The notes under the pieces: model-generated
Seen by the model: the letters and a program-made list of their open reading frames with translations, nothing else
Database searches by the model: none
Told to the model about the DNA's origin: nothing
Source: an uncultured Bacteroides sp.
GTDB lineage: Bacteria; Bacteroidota; Bacteroidia; Bacteroidales; Bacteroidaceae
Direction: 5' to 3'
DNA: 64,000 nt
NCBI GenBank assembly: GCA_949289295.1
Contig: CASENM010000025.1
Location: forward strand, 1-64,000
Part shown: positions 62,149-64,000 of the stretch, in pieces
How the letters are laid out: each line of letters starts with the position of its first letter
Position numbering within the stretch: position 1 is the first letter of the stretch
Made by a program: the position numbers and the translations under genes

Positions 62149-63501
62149 TCACGAATTTCTCAAGCCAACGCTCATGCGCCGTCTGCTACGCCGCAGATAC
62201 CAGAGACAAATCACCAATGAAACCATCGTGGCCGCCGGCGGGGCAAAGCCCATCCAGAGCAGAGAACCCGAATCAATCTGGCTGCACAGCCACGACAACG
62301 GGATGCGGAACAGGAAAGTGGCAATCAGACTGTGTATCATCGGAAACCACGAATTGCCCTGACCGCTGAAGTATGAATTGATGCAAAACACGAAACTCAC
62401 CATGACACAGTCGATACTGTAGCCATGCAGATATTCTGAAGCCATCAGCACAACCGCCTCATCATTCGTAAAGATACCTGTCAGCGTATCCGGAAGGAAC
62501 TGGGAATATACACATACGGAAACACCGAACACCAGTGCCATGCCGATGCCTGACTGCAGGCAAAGACTCATCCGGCGGGTCAGTCCGGCTCCATAATTCT
62601 GCGCGGTCATGGCAGCCACGGCCGACGAAATGGCCATGGGAGGAAGCATGGCAAACACGATAATCTTCTCCACAACCCCCAGAGCCGCTGAGGCCACCAC
62701 TCCCATCTGGTTCACAATCACCGTAATGATCAGGAACGAAACGTTAATCAGTGCATCCTGCAAGGCGATAGGGGCACCCAACTTTATGACTCTGCGTGAA
62801 AAATAACCGTTCAAACGGATGTCGCGCCGGGAAAATTCAAAGTTAAATCCTCGCCGGTAAAGATACCACAAAGCCACTGCAAAGCTGATGCCCTGTGAAG
62901 CTACAGTTGCAATGGCCGCTCCCATCGCCCGGAGATGGAAACCGCCTACCAGCAAGAAATCGAGCACAATATTGATGACGCAAGCCAACGCCACAAAATA
63001 GAGCGGCGTGCGCGAATCGCCCAACCCGCGCAAAATGCCGCACACCACATTATAACCGACAATGAACGGGATGCCAAGCGAACAGACCAGCAGATAATGT
63101 TCCGTATCGCGCATTGCTTCTTCGGGCGTATGCATAATGGCCGTTACCGGACCGTGGAAGATTGTCATCAGAAGCGTAAGGAAAGCACCCGTTGCCGCAA
63201 ACAACCAGACAGACGAGCCGATGATATTGGCAAGTTCCCTGTAGTTCCGTGCTCCCGTGGCAATGCCTATAAGCACGGTTATTCCGGTAGTCAGCCCTAA
63301 AATAATGCCCGTCACGGTCTGCATGACCTGACTGCCGATGGCCACTCCCGCCACACTGGCCGCATCGTCAAACTGTCCTACCACGAACAAATCGGCACCG
63401 CCATACAGTGCCTGAAGCACATTGGCCAGCAGATAAGGAACCGCAAACTGAAGCAACACTTTCGGCACATTTCCCTGAGTCAAATCAAGTTCTTTTCCCA
63501 T
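62149..63501 (-). CDS. MATE family efflux transporter
   Basis: A 450-residue protein with 12 hydrophobic helices in two halves. ATG 63501 (MGKELDLTQGNVPKVLLQFA) gives the family N-terminus; an extension to 63543 is not used. Typical segments are ALYGGADLFVVGQF, VAIGSQVMQTVTGI, GDSRTPLYF and the second-half repeat MAAMTAQNYGAGL-like (AVAAMTAQNYGAGLTRRM). It exports cationic drugs or metabolites in exchange for sodium or protons. Monocistronic. Confidence 0.92.
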   Translation of the reverse strand: MGKELDLTQGNVPKVLLQFAVPYLLANVLQALYGGADLFVVGQFDDAASVAGVAIGSQVMQTVTGIILGLTTGITVLIGIATGARNYRELANIIGSSVWLFAATGAFLTLLMTIFHGPVTAIMHTPEEAMRDTEHYLLVCSLGIPFIVGYNVVCGILRGLGDSRTPLYFVALACVINIVLDFLLVGGFHLRAMGAAIATVASQGISFAVALWYLYRRGFNFEFSRRDIRLNGYFSRRVIKLGAPIALQDALINVSFLIITVIVNQMGVVASAALGVVEKIIVFAMLPPMAISSAVAAMTAQNYGAGLTRRMSLCLQSGIGMALVFGVSVCVYSQFLPDTLTGIFTNDEAVVLMASEYLHGYSIDCVMVSFVFCINSYFSGQGNSWFPMIHSLIATFLFRIPLSWLCSQIDSGSLLWMGFAPPAATMVSLVICLWYLRRSRRRMSVGLRNS

Positions 63502-63699
63502 AAAAACCCATTGTTTGTCATCTGATATAAAAATACCGGACAAGCTGATTGGTTTTACCCAGTCATCTTATCCGGCATTCTCTGTTTTTCCTGCCTCCGA
63601 TGAGGATTACAAAACGCTCTTGTCCGTAATGTCGCTGCAAAGGTGGGCCAAAATTTCGGCTTATTCAAATATTCACGGCAAAATCTTGAAAGAATTTTC

Positions 63700-63707
63700 T
63701 ACCTTTG
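63700..63707 (+). promoter_or_regulatory. -7 box for the ECF sigma gene
   Basis: TACCTTTG, an exact TAnnTTTG match only 8 bases before ATG 63716, which would give a leaderless or nearly leaderless transcript. No TTTG at the -33 position. Confidence 0.5.
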
Positions 63708-63715
63708 CCGCCATT

Positions 63716-64000
63716 ATGAACAGCCTGTCTGAATTTGAAATGAATTTCCGCTGCTACTACCGTCCGTTGACGATGTACGCACTGCGCTATACGGAAAATA
63801 TCGACGATGCGGAAGACATCGTCCAGGAAGCTTTCGTGGATACCTGGCACAAACTCTCGGGCGGAAATATCATCCGGAACCTGAAAGCGTATCTGTATCA
63901 GACTGTCAGAAACGGATGTCTGGACTATCGCAAAATGCCCGGAAAGGAAGAAATGCAGGAGGACTGTGCTGAACCGGAAATGAACGGGGAAGAACGGATA
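63716..64000 (+). CDS. RNA polymerase ECF sigma factor, 3' truncated by window edge
   Basis: 95 codons are visible, open to the window end. The start is ATG 63716. Region 2 features are clear: FNxYYRPL-like FRCYYRPLTMYALRYT, then NIDDAEDIVQEAFVDTWHKL (residues 29-47), where core RNA polymerase binds, and IRNLKAYLYQTVRNGCLDY. This is the form of Bacteroidetes SigW/FecI-like ECF factors, often encoded next to an anti-sigma gene and a SusC/D pair; those would lie outside the window. Family certain, target unknown. Confidence 0.88.
   Translation, partial: MNSLSEFEMNFRCYYRPLTMYALRYTENIDDAEDIVQEAFVDTWHKLSGGNIIRNLKAYLYQTVRNGCLDYRKMPGKEEMQEDCAEPEMNGEERI

Noticed and set aside
1..64000. CRISPR arrays, tRNA/rRNA genes, complete insertion sequences, phage genes, invertible promoters.
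   Set aside because: None could be recognised by eye; no clover-leaf-like or regularly spaced direct repeats were found. A tRNAscan or repeat search would be decisive.

Overview
The window is a chromosomal segment from a member of the Bacteroidales, most likely Bacteroides or Phocaeicola. The evidence is direct: many genes are preceded by the Bacteroidetes -7 promoter box TAnnTTTG, and the gene families are typical of the group (UpxY-type NusG paralogue, Wzi, fimbrillin lipoprotein, DUF4286, two-gene AddAB-type helicase-nuclease, GH20/GH29 lipoproteins). No rRNA, tRNA, CRISPR array or complete insertion sequence was seen.

Region 1 (1-1265) holds the 3' end of an Rpn/PDDEXK-family 'transposase' gene and a long untranslated stretch with two candidate promoters and a GC-rich hairpin. 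Region 2 (1266-16220) is an A+T-rich capsular or exopolysaccharide locus. It encodes a flippase, an EpsG/Wzy-like polymerase, four glycosyltransferases, two polysaccharide pyruvyl transferases each paired with an FrhB-type iron-sulfur protein, and a Wzz-like chain-length protein followed by a strong terminator. A second short unit follows: Wzi, a lipocalin-like lipoprotein and a UpxY-type antiterminator. No initiating sugar-phosphate transferase, Wza, tyrosine kinase or sugar-nucleotide gene is present, so the locus must rely on genes elsewhere.

Region 3 (16305-24930, minus strand) has penicillin-binding protein 1A and a four-gene glycan-degradation cluster (glycosylhydrolase-like lipoprotein, GH29 fucosidase, CBM9-like protein, GH20 hexosaminidase). 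Region 4 (25248-35294) holds a TolC/EmrA/EmrB-type export operon, a CPBP protease, YqgE, a recR operon, a sodium:solute symporter and the ribosome-assembly GTPase EngB. A degraded mobilisation-gene fragment and a complete 128-bp palindromic element follow.

Region 5 (35785-42522) encodes a tandem-ABC ATPase, a lipoprotein pullulanase, RuvC, a DUF4286 protein and a membrane acyltransferase, with two truncated copies of the 128-bp element. Region 6 (42523-45345) is a two-gene unit: a 70-aa protein and a fimbrillin-like lipoprotein whose C-terminal half resembles a PI-PLC domain that has lost catalytic residues. Region 7 (45464-53264) is an acyl-CoA synthetase / AddA-like / AddB-like operon.

Region 8 (53494-63501, minus strand) contains yhcH-glgB-membrane protein-flavodoxin, kdsB-M16 peptidase homologue-MORN protein-inositol monophosphatase, and a MATE transporter. 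The window ends inside an ECF sigma factor gene.

The most distinctive signals are the dispersed palindromic repeat families, the duplicated FrhB/pyruvyl-transferase modules, the UpxY gene at the wrong end of a capsule locus, and the fimbrillin/degenerate PI-PLC fusion.
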